DNA of 64,000 nucleotides from Aquimarina sp. AU58 (lineage in GTDB: Bacteria > Bacteroidota > Bacteroidia > Flavobacteriales > Flavobacteriaceae), in NCBI RefSeq assembly GCF_900312745.1, contig NZ_OMPD01000013.1, positions 62,001-126,000 of the forward strand, read 5' to 3'. The notes beneath the pieces are model-generated. The model worked only from the letters and a program-made list of their open reading frames with translations. It had not been told where the DNA came from and did not search any database. Each line of letters opens with the position of its first letter. Position 1 is the first letter of the stretch. This document shows positions 16,807-26,082 of the stretch, piece by piece. A program made the position numbers and the translations under genes.

Positions 16807-17354
16807 TTATGAAAATTTTAATTAGTATTACCTACTCTATCAAGGCTTTTCGGTTTCCGCCATAAAATATAAGTCAATAGTATTGCATCGCTTTAAAAAA
16901 GCTTAACTAAAAAAATTATGTTTATGTAAGAAAATTCAATAGAATAGGGTAGGAATAATTCTATCGTCTTAAAATCAATACTAATATATAAAAAAAAAAT
17001 TATCACCTCATAATAACTTTTAAGATAATTTAATTCTTTTTGCAATGGGTATATAAAAAGAATATACATATCTGTTGTGCATTTCGAGTTAAAACAGTTT
17101 TCAAAATGTCTTATTCGAGTGATTTTTTGATAAAAAAATTGTACTTCGACTTCGCTCTGTAGGGCTATCGAGAACCTTTTAAAAGTTAAAATTCTTATTC
17201 TCGATACAAATTTTACTCATTTCAATCGTAAAATTTACTCGAATTGACAGAATTTTATCTAAATACACAACGGGTATACATTTAAATTTTCAACCTATAT
17301 AGCATACAAAAATGATTTTAAGTAAATTGCCAGTTCATAAATCATCTTTTTACC
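16807..17354. other. 548-base intergenic region with a repetitive element
   Basis: No reading frame that looks coding. It separates the RiPP operon (minus) from the hydrolase gene (plus) and contains the repeat-like block at 17063-17279. A possible but imperfect box, TATATTTT on the minus strand, lies upstream of the precursor; I do not call a promoter there. Confidence 0.5.
17063..17279. repeat. Candidate miniature inverted-repeat element
   Basis: The ends are imperfect inverted repeats: 17063-17084 includes CTGTTGTGCATTT and 17261-17279 includes AAATACACAACGGG (14 of 19 positions pair). Within it TATCGAGAA at 17166-17174 pairs with TTCTCGATA at 17198-17206. Such sequences with TCTCGATAC and TTACTCGAA strings are widespread between flavobacterial genes, in my recollection. 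Confidence 0.35.
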
Positions 17355-18296
17355 ATGAAGAAATTTTTTGTGCTTACCCTAATAGGGGTATTGCTCTTTT
17401 CGTGTAAACCATACGAGAATACCAAAATCAGAAAAAACCAAATTACTTACGAAGATTTTAGATCTGATCAAAGATTATATCCTACAGATGATGGTTTACT
17501 AAAATATATAGATAAAGGAAAAGGGCCAGCAATTGTATTATTACATGGTGTACCTACCTCGGGATGGTTATATCGTAAAATGATCGATCCTTTGGTCGCA
17601 AATGGATTTAGAGTGATTGTACCCGATATGTTGGGGTATGGTTCTAGTGATTCTCCCGAAGGTTTTGAAATCTACAATGCAGAAAATCATGCCAAACGCT
17701 TGTTAGAACTTATGGAAGCATTAGGGATCGATACCTGGTCTCATGTAATGCATGATGCTGGTGGACTATGGACCTGGGAGCTTATGAAACAAGCGCCCGA
17801 TAAAATTGAAAAACTTATTGTATTAAATACCATTATTTATGACGATGGATTTTACCCTCCTGTACGTATGAAACCAGGAGGTCTTGCCAAGACAGCAATG
17901 TGGGGCTATAGAAATGGTGTTACAACCAATACTTTGCTTAAAAGCCTATTTAATCAGGGACTTAAAGAAAATGTTTTAAATTCTCTTGATGTAGAAGGAT
18001 ATAAAACTCCTTTATTAGAAGGTAAAACACATGCCATGTATTATTTCTATAGTCAAACCTGTAATGAATTACCTGACTACTCACCCGTTTTTGAAAATAT
18101 CAATATCCCTGTTACTGTTATATGGGGCATACATGACACTATGCTACAATGGCCTCCGCAACAAGTTCGTGCAGCTAATGCACTAAAGGTTAAAAATGAA
18201 GATATTCATTTTATAGATGAGAAACATTTTTTGCAGGAAACAAAAGCAAAAGAAATCACGTATAAAATTGTTGAGTTTTTATATAAAAAAGAGTAA
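17355..18296 (+). CDS. Alpha/beta hydrolase, haloalkane dehalogenase-like lipoprotein
   Basis: A 313-residue alpha/beta-hydrolase with a lipoprotein signal peptide ending at Cys17 (LIGVLLFSCKPY). The oxyanion motif LLHGVPTSGWLYR is near 62-74. The nucleophile elbow is HDAGG with Asp134, where esterases have Ser, as in haloalkane dehalogenases and epoxide hydrolases. His291 in EKHFLQE would be the catalytic base. Asp nucleophile plus the surrounding pattern favours the dehalogenase-like group, but the substrate is unknown. Being a lipoprotein is unusual for this group; it would act in the periplasm. Single gene. Confidence 0.85.
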   Translation: MKKFFVLTLIGVLLFSCKPYENTKIRKNQITYEDFRSDQRLYPTDDGLLKYIDKGKGPAIVLLHGVPTSGWLYRKMIDPLVANGFRVIVPDMLGYGSSDSPEGFEIYNAENHAKRLLELMEALGIDTWSHVMHDAGGLWTWELMKQAPDKIEKLIVLNTIIYDDGFYPPVRMKPGGLAKTAMWGYRNGVTTNTLLKSLFNQGLKENVLNSLDVEGYKTPLLEGKTHAMYYFYSQTCNELPDYSPVFENINIPVTVIWGIHDTMLQWPPQQVRAANALKVKNEDIHFIDEKHFLQETKAKEITYKIVEFLYKKE

Positions 18297-18385
18297 AACC
18301 ATTTCTCACATGAAATAGATTTTCTAATGCATAAATCCGGGTAATGACTTTAAGTTAAGAGTAGGGTTTAAAATCTCTTGTCACA

Positions 18386-18442
18386 CTGAGCCTGTCGAAG
18401 TGCTTTCAAATATGGGTTTTCAAATGTCTTCGACAGGCTCAG
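18386..18442. repeat. Dispersed inverted repeat
   Basis: CTGAGCCTGTCGAAG (18386-18400) and CTTCGACAGGCTCAG (18428-18442) are perfect 15-bp arms around a 27-base loop. This motif is a familiar flavobacterial intergenic repeat and may act as a bidirectional terminator between the convergent genes here. Confidence 0.7.
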
Positions 18443-18474
18443 ACTGACAATTAAAACCTTATCTACGTACGGGT

Positions 18475-18828
18475 TCAATTAAGAGATAGATTCTTTACCC
18501 AATCTTTTAACTCTACTCTAAAAATAGTACCCTTGATTAGTTCCTGAATTTGATGAACCTCTTCTCTACTTACTGCTAAATCTATCTTATCAGAAGGTGT
18601 TCTCAATAATAATGATTTACACTGTTGTGAATTTTTGCATTGCCTACAGCATTGAGATTCTATAGTGGTAGTACAAGAATTTGAAAAATCCTTTAATTCA
18701 TTTAAAGTAAGTAAAAATCCAATATCTCTAAATACTAACTGAACTCTAGGTGTTGAAATATGTTTTTCTTGTTTCCAAAAGAAAGAAATACCTAATTCGT
18801 TACTGTATATTTTATCTATAGCGCTCAT
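18475..18828 (-). CDS. Hypothetical protein with a Cys cluster, 117 residues
   Basis: Not firmly recognised; it resembles a small flavobacterial family I recall as DUF6686. It is soluble, without signal peptide. Residues about 50-70 hold a dense Cys group (CTTTIESQCCRQCKNSQQC) that could bind zinc or an Fe-S cluster. The flanking parts look like a mixed beta/alpha domain ending LKDWVKNLSLN. The promoter box at 18848-18855 fits its start. Single gene, downstream (on the minus strand) of recJ's far end. Confidence 0.65.
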   Translation of the reverse strand: MSAIDKIYSNELGISFFWKQEKHISTPRVQLVFRDIGFLLTLNELKDFSNSCTTTIESQCCRQCKNSQQCKSLLLRTPSDKIDLAVSREEVHQIQELIKGTIFRVELKDWVKNLSLN

Positions 18829-18847
18829 CCTGAATACATATTTGAAT

Positions 18848-18855
18848 CAAAAATA
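18848..18855 (-). promoter_or_regulatory. -7 promoter box for the 117-residue gene
   Basis: On the minus strand the sequence reads TATTTTTG, matching TAnnTTTG, 20 bases before the ATG. Confidence 0.45.
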
Positions 18856-18889
18856 ATAACTATTTATAATAAATCTAAATAAAAATAAG

Positions 18890-20575
18890 TTAATTTATAT
18901 CTTTCAACTTTAATTGAAGTGATACTACTCCATTCCATTCGTTTTCATCGATAGTATACGTGGCTTTAAAATATTGCCCTTCGGTTATCAAATTGTATTT
19001 AGGACCAAGGTTAAAGCCAATAGTACCAATAGCAACTCCATTTTTTTGCACTCTACATTTTAAATGTTTCTCATCGGCCCCTACACATTTTCCGTACCCG
19101 GTATCATTTAATCCTTCTGTCATAAAAACCGGAGCCATATTTCCTGGGCCATATGGAGCGAATTGTTTTAAAATACGATAAAATTTAGGAGTGATTTGAT
19201 CTAGTTCTAGAGAGGCATCAATAGATATTTCGGGAATAAGCATTTTTTTATCAATAGTAGCAGATACTATTTCTTCAAACTTTTGCTTAAACGGCAGGTA
19301 TTGCTTTTCTTCTAATGTTAACCCTGCAGCATATTTATGGCCTCCGAACTGTTCTATATGCTCTGAGCAGGCTTCTAATGCATTATAAACATCAAACCCT
19401 TTTACAGATCGTGCAGAAGCTGCTAGTTTCGAACCACTTTTTGTAAAAACCAAAGTCGGGCGATAATACGTCTCTATTAATCGTGATGCGACAATACCTA
19501 TTACTCCTTTATGCCAATTCTCTTCATACACCACTGTGGTATATCTATCCTCTTCTTTATTCTGAAGTATCTGTTCCAATGCTTCCTGAGTTATGCTTTT
19601 ATCAGCATCTTTTCTATTGCTGTTGTAAAGTTCTATTTCTGCAGCATATTGCAGTGCAATATCAAGATTTTCTTCTGTCAACAAATTAACAGCGTGTAAT
19701 CCATGTTTCATTCTTCCGGCTGCATTAATCCTGGGTGCAATGATAAACACCAGATCTGTTATCGTTAAAGTTTCTTTTTTTACTTCAGACAACATTGCTC
19801 TAAATCCAATTCTGGGATTTGCATTAATAACCTGCAAACCATAATGTGCCAATACACGGTTCTCACCTGTTATTGGTACAATATCTGCTCCAATTGCCGT
19901 AGCCACCAGATCCAAATATGGCAATAAATCCTCTATAGTTTGATTTTGATGAACGGCCAGTCCCTGGATCAATTTAAACCCTACTCCACAACCGCATAAT
20001 TCTTTATATGGGTATTCACAATCTTTTCGTTTTGGATCCAAAACTGCAACTGCATCAGGAATCTTATCTCCCGGTCTATGGTGATCACAAATAATAAAAT
20101 CGATTCCTTTTTCTTTGGCATACGCTATTTTCTCTATAGCTTTAATTCCACAATCTAAAGCAACAATAAGAGAAATATCATTGTCATGAGCATAATCAAT
20201 TCCCATATACGATATCCCATATCCTTCATTATATCGATCAGGAATATACGTAGCAATTTGATGAGATAACGTTTTTAAATAAGAAGATAGTAACGCCACA
20301 GATGTGGTGCCATCTACATCATAATCTCCGTATACCATTATGTTTTCGCCATCAGTAATTGCCTTTAGGATTCTGGCAGTTGCCTTATCCATATCTTTCA
20401 TCAAAAAAGGATCATGTATATCATCTAAAGACGGTCTAAAGAACTTTTTGGCCTGATCAAAAGTCGTTATCCCTCTTTGCACTAATAACGAAGCAATTAT
20501 TGTATCTACATTAAGAGTTTTTGCCAAATTTTCTATTGTTGAAATATCAGGCTTTGGTTGTAGTGTCCATCTCAT
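18890..20575 (-). CDS. recJ: Single-stranded-DNA-specific exonuclease RecJ
   Basis: 5'-3' ssDNA exonuclease of recombination and mismatch repair. The 561-residue protein has the DHH core with MVYGDYDVDGTTS (about 78-90), VALDCG, ICDHHRPGD and the DHHA1 domain with FGGHKYAAGLTL; the Asp and His residues in the first three bind Mn. A C-terminal OB-like part contains CRVQKNG and IGFNLG. Length is typical. Transcribed alone. Confidence 0.96.
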   Translation of the reverse strand: MRWTLQPKPDISTIENLAKTLNVDTIIASLLVQRGITTFDQAKKFFRPSLDDIHDPFLMKDMDKATARILKAITDGENIMVYGDYDVDGTTSVALLSSYLKTLSHQIATYIPDRYNEGYGISYMGIDYAHDNDISLIVALDCGIKAIEKIAYAKEKGIDFIICDHHRPGDKIPDAVAVLDPKRKDCEYPYKELCGCGVGFKLIQGLAVHQNQTIEDLLPYLDLVATAIGADIVPITGENRVLAHYGLQVINANPRIGFRAMLSEVKKETLTITDLVFIIAPRINAAGRMKHGLHAVNLLTEENLDIALQYAAEIELYNSNRKDADKSITQEALEQILQNKEEDRYTTVVYEENWHKGVIGIVASRLIETYYRPTLVFTKSGSKLAASARSVKGFDVYNALEACSEHIEQFGGHKYAAGLTLEEKQYLPFKQKFEEIVSATIDKKMLIPEISIDASLELDQITPKFYRILKQFAPYGPGNMAPVFMTEGLNDTGYGKCVGADEKHLKCRVQKNGVAIGTIGFNLGPKYNLITEGQYFKATYTIDENEWNGVVSLQLKLKDIN

Positions 20576-20702
20576 TCGTGCGGTAAATTCCTATATTAAA
20601 AAATCCAAAGTACAAAAAACATCCTGACCTCTCTTGATTTGACATTAGTTTTGTATTTTGCTTTGCTAAAAATTATACGTTTAAACTAAAAAAATATATA
20701 CT

Positions 20703-21293
20703 ATGGCATTAGTCACTCCATTATCGGCTGATCATGATCCGGAAACCAGAGAATTAGCAGAATTCTTTAATGAAACTTTAGGATTTTGTCCTAATTCTGT
20801 ACTTACCATGCAAAGAAGGCCAGCTATTTCTAAGGCATTTATTAATCTTAACAAAGCCGTAATGGCAAATGAAGGTCGAGTAACCTCTGCATTAAAACGT
20901 ATGATTGCCTGGGTGAGTAGTAATGCTACAGGGTGTAGATATTGCCAGGCACATGCCATTCGCGCAGCCGAACGATATGGTGCAGAACAAGAGCAATTAG
21001 ATAATATATGGGAGTATAAAACACATCCCGCTTTTAGTGATGCAGAACGTGCAGCACTTGATTTTTCTCTTGCTGCATCAGTAGTCCCTAATGCTGTAGA
21101 CGATACGATCAAAGAAGAATTATATAAATACTGGAATGAAGGAGAAATTGTAGAAATGTTAGGAGTAATTTCTTTATTCGGGTATCTAAATCGCTGGAAT
21201 GATTCTATGGGTACAATGGTAGAGGAAGGAGCTATTGAATCTGGTGAAAAATACCTGGGGAAACACGGTTGGGAGAAAGGAAAGCATATTTAA
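20703..21293 (+). CDS. Carboxymuconolactone decarboxylase / AhpD-like protein
   Basis: A 196-residue helical protein of the CMD/AhpD family. The diagnostic motif TGCRYCQAHAIRAAERYG (near residues 79-96) carries the CxxC redox pair and downstream His of alkylhydroperoxidase-type members. An AhpD-like peroxidase role is suggested but not proved. No signal peptide. A long perfect palindrome follows, which probably terminates it. Confidence 0.88.
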   Translation: MALVTPLSADHDPETRELAEFFNETLGFCPNSVLTMQRRPAISKAFINLNKAVMANEGRVTSALKRMIAWVSSNATGCRYCQAHAIRAAERYGAEQEQLDNIWEYKTHPAFSDAERAALDFSLAASVVPNAVDDTIKEELYKYWNEGEIVEMLGVISLFGYLNRWNDSMGTMVEEGAIESGEKYLGKHGWEKGKHI

Positions 21294-21336
21294 TATTTTC
21301 TGAAGCTAGAGATTATAATAGAATATTTCGTACTAT

Positions 21337-21370
21337 AAACCTGTCAGGATTTTAAAATCCTGACAGGTTT
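21337..21370. terminator. Perfect 34-base palindrome (terminator / dispersed repeat)
   Basis: Two 17-base arms, beginning AAACCTGTCAGGA and ending TCCTGACAGGTTT, are exact reverse complements with no loop bases. It lies 43 bases past the CMD gene and is a common type of Bacteroidota intergenic repeat. Confidence 0.75.
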
Positions 21371-21401
21371 ATTTTTACTTTCCTAAATGATTTAGCCCGC
21401 T

Positions 21402-21556
21402 TTATGCATTAGAAAATTTATTCCATCTTCCAACTACTGCAAATACTGACGCTTTGCTTTATTTTTTAATTTAACCATAGCGATGCTATGCTAAAATCAA
21501 GAAAATACCCGTATTTATAGTATTTGAAAGCTTCATAACAAAGTTCTAATGCATAA
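21402..21556. repeat. Intergenic repeat, copy A
   Basis: Bounded by the perfect 13-bp inverted repeat TTATGCATTAGAA (21402-21414) / TTCTAATGCATAA (21544-21556). The interior contains GCTTTGCTT and GCTATGCTAAAA. A diverged second copy is at 25871-26042 and an end fragment at 18320-18341. Confidence 0.65.
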
Positions 21557-21563
21557 TCCAGGT

Positions 21564-22217
21564 TTAAACCGAAATGATCTTCTCCTTAACTGCTTTAATA
21601 ACTAAACCAGCAGTATTCTTCACACCTAATTTACCCATTAAATTTTTGCGATGTCCTTCAATTGTTCTTACGCTTAGAAAAAGTTGTTCTGCAATTTCTG
21701 CAGTTGTAAACTCTTGAGTAATCCCTTCTAATACTTCGAGTTCTCTAGAGGTAAGATGATAATCTTTTCGTATCGCAGGAGGTTTTGAGGTTTTATGCTT
21801 CAACCCTTTTAATAACGCTTCTGATACAAAGGAATTAAAATAAAATCCATTTTCGTATGTAGATCGTATTGCTATTTCTAACTCATGCTGGGTCGTATCT
21901 TTTAATAGATATCCATTAGCTCCCGCTTCCATCAAATAAGAGATCATTCTTTCTTCTGTATGCATTGTTAGAATAATAATTTTTAGATCAGGGTACAATT
22001 CTTGTAATTTTAGAGTTGTATCCACACCGTTCATATCTCCCATCTCTAAATCCAAAAGGATTACATCCGGAACCACATTATTCAACTGTGCTAATAGGTC
22101 TTTACCACTCACCGCTTCTAATACCAAAGAAATATTGGCCATTCTTTTTAACAGTGACTTTATACCTTCGCGAAATAAGTTATGATCATCAATCAGTCCT
22201 AGTTTTATAGTTTCCAT
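21564..22217 (-). CDS. LuxR/NarL-family response regulator
   Basis: A 217-residue two-component regulator. Receiver domain 1-120 with the acidic pocket Asp10-Asp11 and phosphoacceptor Asp56 in VILLDLEM; ILTMHTEER and GYLLKDT give the conserved Thr and Lys. The C-terminal GerE-type HTH (about 155-210) contains LTSRELEVLEGI and FLSVRTIEGHRKNLMGKLGV. The sensor kinase gene is 64 bases upstream on the same strand, so the two form one system. Its targets are not evident. Confidence 0.95.
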   Translation of the reverse strand: METIKLGLIDDHNLFREGIKSLLKRMANISLVLEAVSGKDLLAQLNNVVPDVILLDLEMGDMNGVDTTLKLQELYPDLKIIILTMHTEERMISYLMEAGANGYLLKDTTQHELEIAIRSTYENGFYFNSFVSEALLKGLKHKTSKPPAIRKDYHLTSRELEVLEGITQEFTTAEIAEQLFLSVRTIEGHRKNLMGKLGVKNTAGLVIKAVKEKIISV

Positions 22218-22281
22218 GATTAATTGTGATTAAAATTGTTAATGCTTCTTTTTACTTAGGGGTTTTTTTACTGTTTTATAG

Positions 22282-23064
22282 TCAAACTGGTATTGCAATT
22301 TTCACTTTCATACCAGAGCTCTTTTTAAAAAAATGTATCTTTCCTGAAAGTACCGATAATCTACTTTCTATATTTTTGAGCCCTAGCCCTTTTTTATGCA
22401 AAAGATTTTTTTGTTTCAAACCCTTTCCATCATCTTCATAAAGTATAATTAACGAATTTTCTTCATTTTTTAACTCAACATATATTGCAGAAGCTTCTGC
22501 ATGTTTAAGCGTATTCGTAATTAATTCCTGAATAATTCTATACAGGTTAAGTTCTTTTGATTTGGCTATTGTTTTTATCGTATTATTCTTAAAACGTACT
22601 TTAATCTTTCCCGAGTCATTTATAGTTTGCACCAAACTTTGTGTTGCCTCTATCAGTCCTAATTTTTCCAGAACCACTGGTCTTAGATCTTGAGAAATAC
22701 TACGTACACTTTGTATCATATCATCGAAAAAAGAGCTCATTTTTTTAGCAATGCCTTTAAGCTCTTCTGGAGGCAATTCTGGTGTAATTTGCCCAAAATA
22801 CAATTTGGTTGTGGTTAGCATAGCTCCCACATCATCATGCAATTCTTTGGCAATCCTACTTCGTTCTTCTTCCTGACTAATAATCGAGGTTTTTAGTAAT
22901 TCTTTCTGATAATCTGATTCTATTTTTTGATGTTTCTCTTGTTGTGCCAACAATCTGCGCTGATAAAGAATAAAAAATATAATTACCGATAATGATAGCA
23001 AAAAAATCACCACCATACCAATGATTATAACCTTTAACGCAACAGCTTCTTCGGGTTCACCCAT
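22282..23064 (-). CDS. Sensor histidine kinase (HisKA_3 type)
   Basis: A 260-residue membrane kinase: one N-terminal membrane segment (about 11-34), a short coiled coil, a HisKA_3 dimerisation domain with phospho-accepting His76 in AKELHDDVG, and a HATPase domain with ELITNTLKHAEA (N box), EDDGKGL (G1) and GLGLKNIESRL (G2). No periplasmic sensing domain of any size, so it may sense the membrane or a partner protein. Paired with the response regulator just downstream. Confidence 0.95.
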   Translation of the reverse strand: MGEPEEAVALKVIIIGMVVIFLLSLSVIIFFILYQRRLLAQQEKHQKIESDYQKELLKTSIISQEEERSRIAKELHDDVGAMLTTTKLYFGQITPELPPEELKGIAKKMSSFFDDMIQSVRSISQDLRPVVLEKLGLIEATQSLVQTINDSGKIKVRFKNNTIKTIAKSKELNLYRIIQELITNTLKHAEASAIYVELKNEENSLIILYEDDGKGLKQKNLLHKKGLGLKNIESRLSVLSGKIHFFKKSSGMKVKIAIPV

Positions 23065-23289
23065 AAAACAAATAGTATAAAAAACAGTAAAGAGTTACAT
23101 AAAATACAATAGTTATACTTCTTGTTTTTTATTCGTAACATGCTATATTCTATAGCGCTTTACTTTTTAATTAATTATCTTTTCCAGACTAGTCTATTAT
23201 CTGTGGGGTACAAGATTTTGAATGCTCATAAATAAACGGTCCTGTTTTAGTCTAATTCTAATAAAAACCAAACATCATGACTTCTGGGT

Positions 23290-23406
23290 TTACTTTTTTC
23301 CAATTAAGTATTGGTTTTTTTGTTCACTATTATCTGGAGGTGCTTCTTGCTGTCTAGCAATAAATGAATTCAATGAGGTTAAAAATAATAAACGAATTGT
23401 TTTCAT
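23290..23406 (-). CDS. Possible small secreted peptide, 38 residues
   Basis: A short minus-strand frame MKTIRLLFLTSLNSFIARQQ followed by EAPPDNSEQKNQYLIGKK. The start looks like a signal peptide and the tail is charged. It is upstream of the kinase on the same strand. No family recognised; coding status is uncertain. Confidence 0.3.
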   Translation of the reverse strand: MKTIRLLFLTSLNSFIARQQEAPPDNSEQKNQYLIGKK

Positions 23407-23476
23407 GATTTTAGGTTTTAAAAGTTTACATAAATATAGCTCAAAAAAACAGTAAAACCAGCACTTCGGGACAAAA

Positions 23477-24157
23477 TCATTCGATCAAAAAATCATTATT
23501 TTCACTAGTCTCCTTTTTGGGTTTTACCCATATAGCCACCGTATAAAAAATAGTTAATACAATATTTATCACAGCATGTAGTCCCCAGACCAAATAACTA
23601 GCTTCTGTTGATCCTTTAAACATGCTATTATTAATATAAAACAAGATTAAGTTACTAGAAAAATAAATCAAGAACCCTGAATTGATCCAAAACATAGGAT
23701 TCGTTTCCAGGGCACTATATTTTACTTCCTTAAGCAATGCATAAAAATAACTTAGGGACAAAAAAATAACTATCGCTCCCATAAGTGTTGTCGCATTAGA
23801 ATTAAAAGTAAACAAATCTTGAAAAAACATGATATTGACAACAGCAAATACCATAAAGCCAATACCTAAACTAGTAAAGAAATATTTTGAAAATGTTTGA
23901 GATAAGGCCCTTTTATAAATATTAACAATCAATAAAAACTGAATTACCGTAAAAAAATGATATACTGGTAAATTATTTATTTTTTGATACCAAAGTACAT
24001 TTGATATAAATTCTACAATTAGAGTTACTAAAAGTAAGTATCCAAGTCTTAACTGTATTTTATTTAGTGATTTAAATTTCAATACAGATAATAGTAAAGG
24101 TACTAATATTATAAAAGATGAAATATTACCTAAAATTTCAAAAAAATCTATACTCAT
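23477..24157 (-). CDS. Multi-pass membrane protein, 226 residues
   Basis: Not recognised. The ATG at 24157 (MSIDFFEILGNISSF) is chosen; a longer frame to 24226 would overlap the upstream gene by 59 bases and its extra residues are not membrane-like. About seven hydrophobic segments follow, such as FIILVPLLLSVLKF and MGAIVIFLSLSYFYALL, and the C terminus is charged (KPKKETSENNDFLIE). It lies 10 bases after the 249-residue gene, so the pair is likely co-transcribed. It could be a sensor-associated integral protein. Confidence 0.7.
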   Translation of the reverse strand: MSIDFFEILGNISSFIILVPLLLSVLKFKSLNKIQLRLGYLLLVTLIVEFISNVLWYQKINNLPVYHFFTVIQFLLIVNIYKRALSQTFSKYFFTSLGIGFMVFAVVNIMFFQDLFTFNSNATTLMGAIVIFLSLSYFYALLKEVKYSALETNPMFWINSGFLIYFSSNLILFYINNSMFKGSTEASYLVWGLHAVINIVLTIFYTVAIWVKPKKETSENNDFLIE

Positions 24158-24167
24158 TATTATTTGA

Positions 24168-24917
24168 TTATAACTGAGGGGGACATGTAGGTGGACAAGG
24201 TTTGGAGTATTCAATAAACACTTCATTATCGCTATATTCGATGAGACCGGCTCGTTGCATTATGTTTTCTACTGGCTCTTTGGGTGTGATCCCAATAACA
24301 GGAGTAAACGATATCATATCCTTATACTGAAACTTGTTCATATCTAATCCGGGATAAAACTTTATTTTTTCGATACCATTTGGCAGATAAGGATTAATCA
24401 AATCTGCTGTTACCGTATAAAAAAGTACTCTCTCCATTGGTTTTTTCTTTTCCTTTACGGTAAACAAGTCATCAACCAGGCTCATATCTACCTCTTCCCA
24501 ATTATCATGAATCATTTGCTTAAAGGTAAGAGGGACAATTTCTGATCCCAGTTCGGTTTCTTTATTTTGTGGTTCTTTGATATTAGGTTTTTGAAAAGCT
24601 TCCAGGCCAAAGTACTGTATATTTCCTTCTATATCAACAATCTTAAAAATTGGAAAAAATGTAAACTTTTCTTTATATCCACGTTTCAAAGCCATGTACA
24701 TAGTAAAAGTTTTAATCTCTTGTATAGCATTAAAACGTTTAACATCATCTTTGCTCATACTAAAATAATACACTCGTTCATATTGCCCTACAACAGGATC
24801 TAGTTTATGAAAATGATGTGTTAATTGTAGTACATCTGCATTTCTCCACAGCGTGGTAGATTCTTTAAAAATTTCTTCTGTAATTAGGGTGTTTTCTTGT
24901 GTGATTACGTTTTCCAT
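24168..24917 (-). CDS. Hypothetical protein with a Pro-Cys tail, 249 residues
   Basis: Not recognised. A soluble, acidic protein without signal peptide; residues about 10-105 look like one alpha/beta domain (FTMYMALKRGYKEKFTFFPI), and about 155-235 a second one. The very end is SKPCPPTCPPQL, an odd Pro-rich stretch with two Cys. It is the upstream partner of the membrane protein. No family assigned. Confidence 0.65.
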   Translation of the reverse strand: MENVITQENTLITEEIFKESTTLWRNADVLQLTHHFHKLDPVVGQYERVYYFSMSKDDVKRFNAIQEIKTFTMYMALKRGYKEKFTFFPIFKIVDIEGNIQYFGLEAFQKPNIKEPQNKETELGSEIVPLTFKQMIHDNWEEVDMSLVDDLFTVKEKKKPMERVLFYTVTADLINPYLPNGIEKIKFYPGLDMNKFQYKDMISFTPVIGITPKEPVENIMQRAGLIEYSDNEVFIEYSKPCPPTCPPQL

Positions 24918-25151
24918 TGGATGATATATTTATAAGTTAATAATTAGTATTAAAGTTAATCAAAAAAAACCTGCATGCTTTGTTACAAAAGGAATTTACA
25001 GGTAATTACCATATAAAAACACGTATTTACCACGTATTTTAATTTCTGGTTTTTTTTCGATTTTTTATATGTCTTTTTTAAGAAAACATCCAGACACTAC
25101 TAACTATGTAAAACGTAAGTGATTTACACAAAAACAAGGTTTGCTACAACA

Positions 25152-25850
25152 TCATTTTCTTAGATAATATCGATAACTTTTATACAGCAGGTACATGGAA
25201 ATTAGTAGAATACATATGGCCCACATCCAATAGGTGCCAGGTAAATGAGCTGCAATCATTTGCGTATCAGAATATTGTATTTTCCCATCTCGTTCGAATT
25301 GTTTTGTAAATAGATATCCTATTTGTAGATATGAGCTTAATACACATTGAGTTCCTAAAAACAAGAGTGTAAAAGCTTCGAGTTTTCTTACTCTAAGAAT
25401 TGCAATAAAAAAGAGAAGTGCAGCAAAAACGCTTAGGATAATTAATGCCAGCAGTTCATGAATCCACAAGCATAGTGATAGTACCATTATTATAATTAGT
25501 GACCATAGTGCGATTTTAGAGCTTATTTTATTTCTGGCCGAAGCTATAAGTATAGCTCCCGAAATTGCCGGACCCAACAAACCTCCCGCTGCAGTAATAC
25601 TTCTGGCGATACTAAAAGGTAAGTAACTGGCCGAAACATTAGAGTACGCTACACCTCCGCCGTTTTCGTATATTTCGAGGTAGATAAACTTACCTCCCAC
25701 CAATATTGCTGTTAAGCCATGGCCCATTTCATGAAACCAGGTACCTAATAGTAATAACGGGTATTGTATAAATCCAAAATAGGGTAGTTGCCACAATAAA
25801 AAAACAAGCAGACTAATTCCTAGTATAGAGAGCAAGGGGTAGTTTTTCAT
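25152..25850 (-). CDS. M50-type membrane metallopeptidase
   Basis: A 232-residue integral membrane protein of the peptidase M50B-like family. The zinc motif is WFHEMGHGL (HExxH, near residues 39-46) in a hydrophobic segment, and further membrane helices include ITAAGGLLGPAISGAILI and LLFFIAILRV. Such proteins are related to site-2 proteases. The second metal-ligand NPDG motif is not clear, so activity is uncertain. Single gene, followed by a dispersed intergenic repeat. Confidence 0.8.
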   Translation of the reverse strand: MKNYPLLSILGISLLVFLLWQLPYFGFIQYPLLLLGTWFHEMGHGLTAILVGGKFIYLEIYENGGGVAYSNVSASYLPFSIARSITAAGGLLGPAISGAILIASARNKISSKIALWSLIIIMVLSLCLWIHELLALIILSVFAALLFFIAILRVRKLEAFTLLFLGTQCVLSSYLQIGYLFTKQFERDGKIQYSDTQMIAAHLPGTYWMWAICILLISMYLLYKSYRYYLRK

Positions 25851-25870
25851 GCAATCAAAGTTTTACACTT

Positions 25871-26042
25871 AAACCCATATTACGCATAAGAAAATCTATT
25901 ACAACTTAAAACTACTTCAAAACCTATCGCTTTGCTATATTTTTAAGTTTCACCAGAGCCGTGCTATGCTAAAACTTAGAAAACATCAGGTTTTATTGCA
26001 TTTTCAACTTTCATAACGAAGTTCTAATACATAATCTGGGCT
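25871..26042. repeat. Intergenic repeat, copy B
   Basis: Diverged copy of the element at 21402-21556: outer ends ACCCATATTACGCATAAGAA and (reverse) CCCAGATTATGTATTAGAAC, interior ATCGCTTTGCTAT and GTGCTATGCTAAAA. Confidence 0.55.
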
Positions 26043-26082
26043 AAAATACATAACGATTTTTATCCTTAAAAATTGAAGTACT

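Noticed and set aside
23222-23455. A plus-strand frame of 77 residues
   Set aside because: Low-complexity, Lys/Phe/Ser-rich translation with no domain; the minus strand holds a better small frame.
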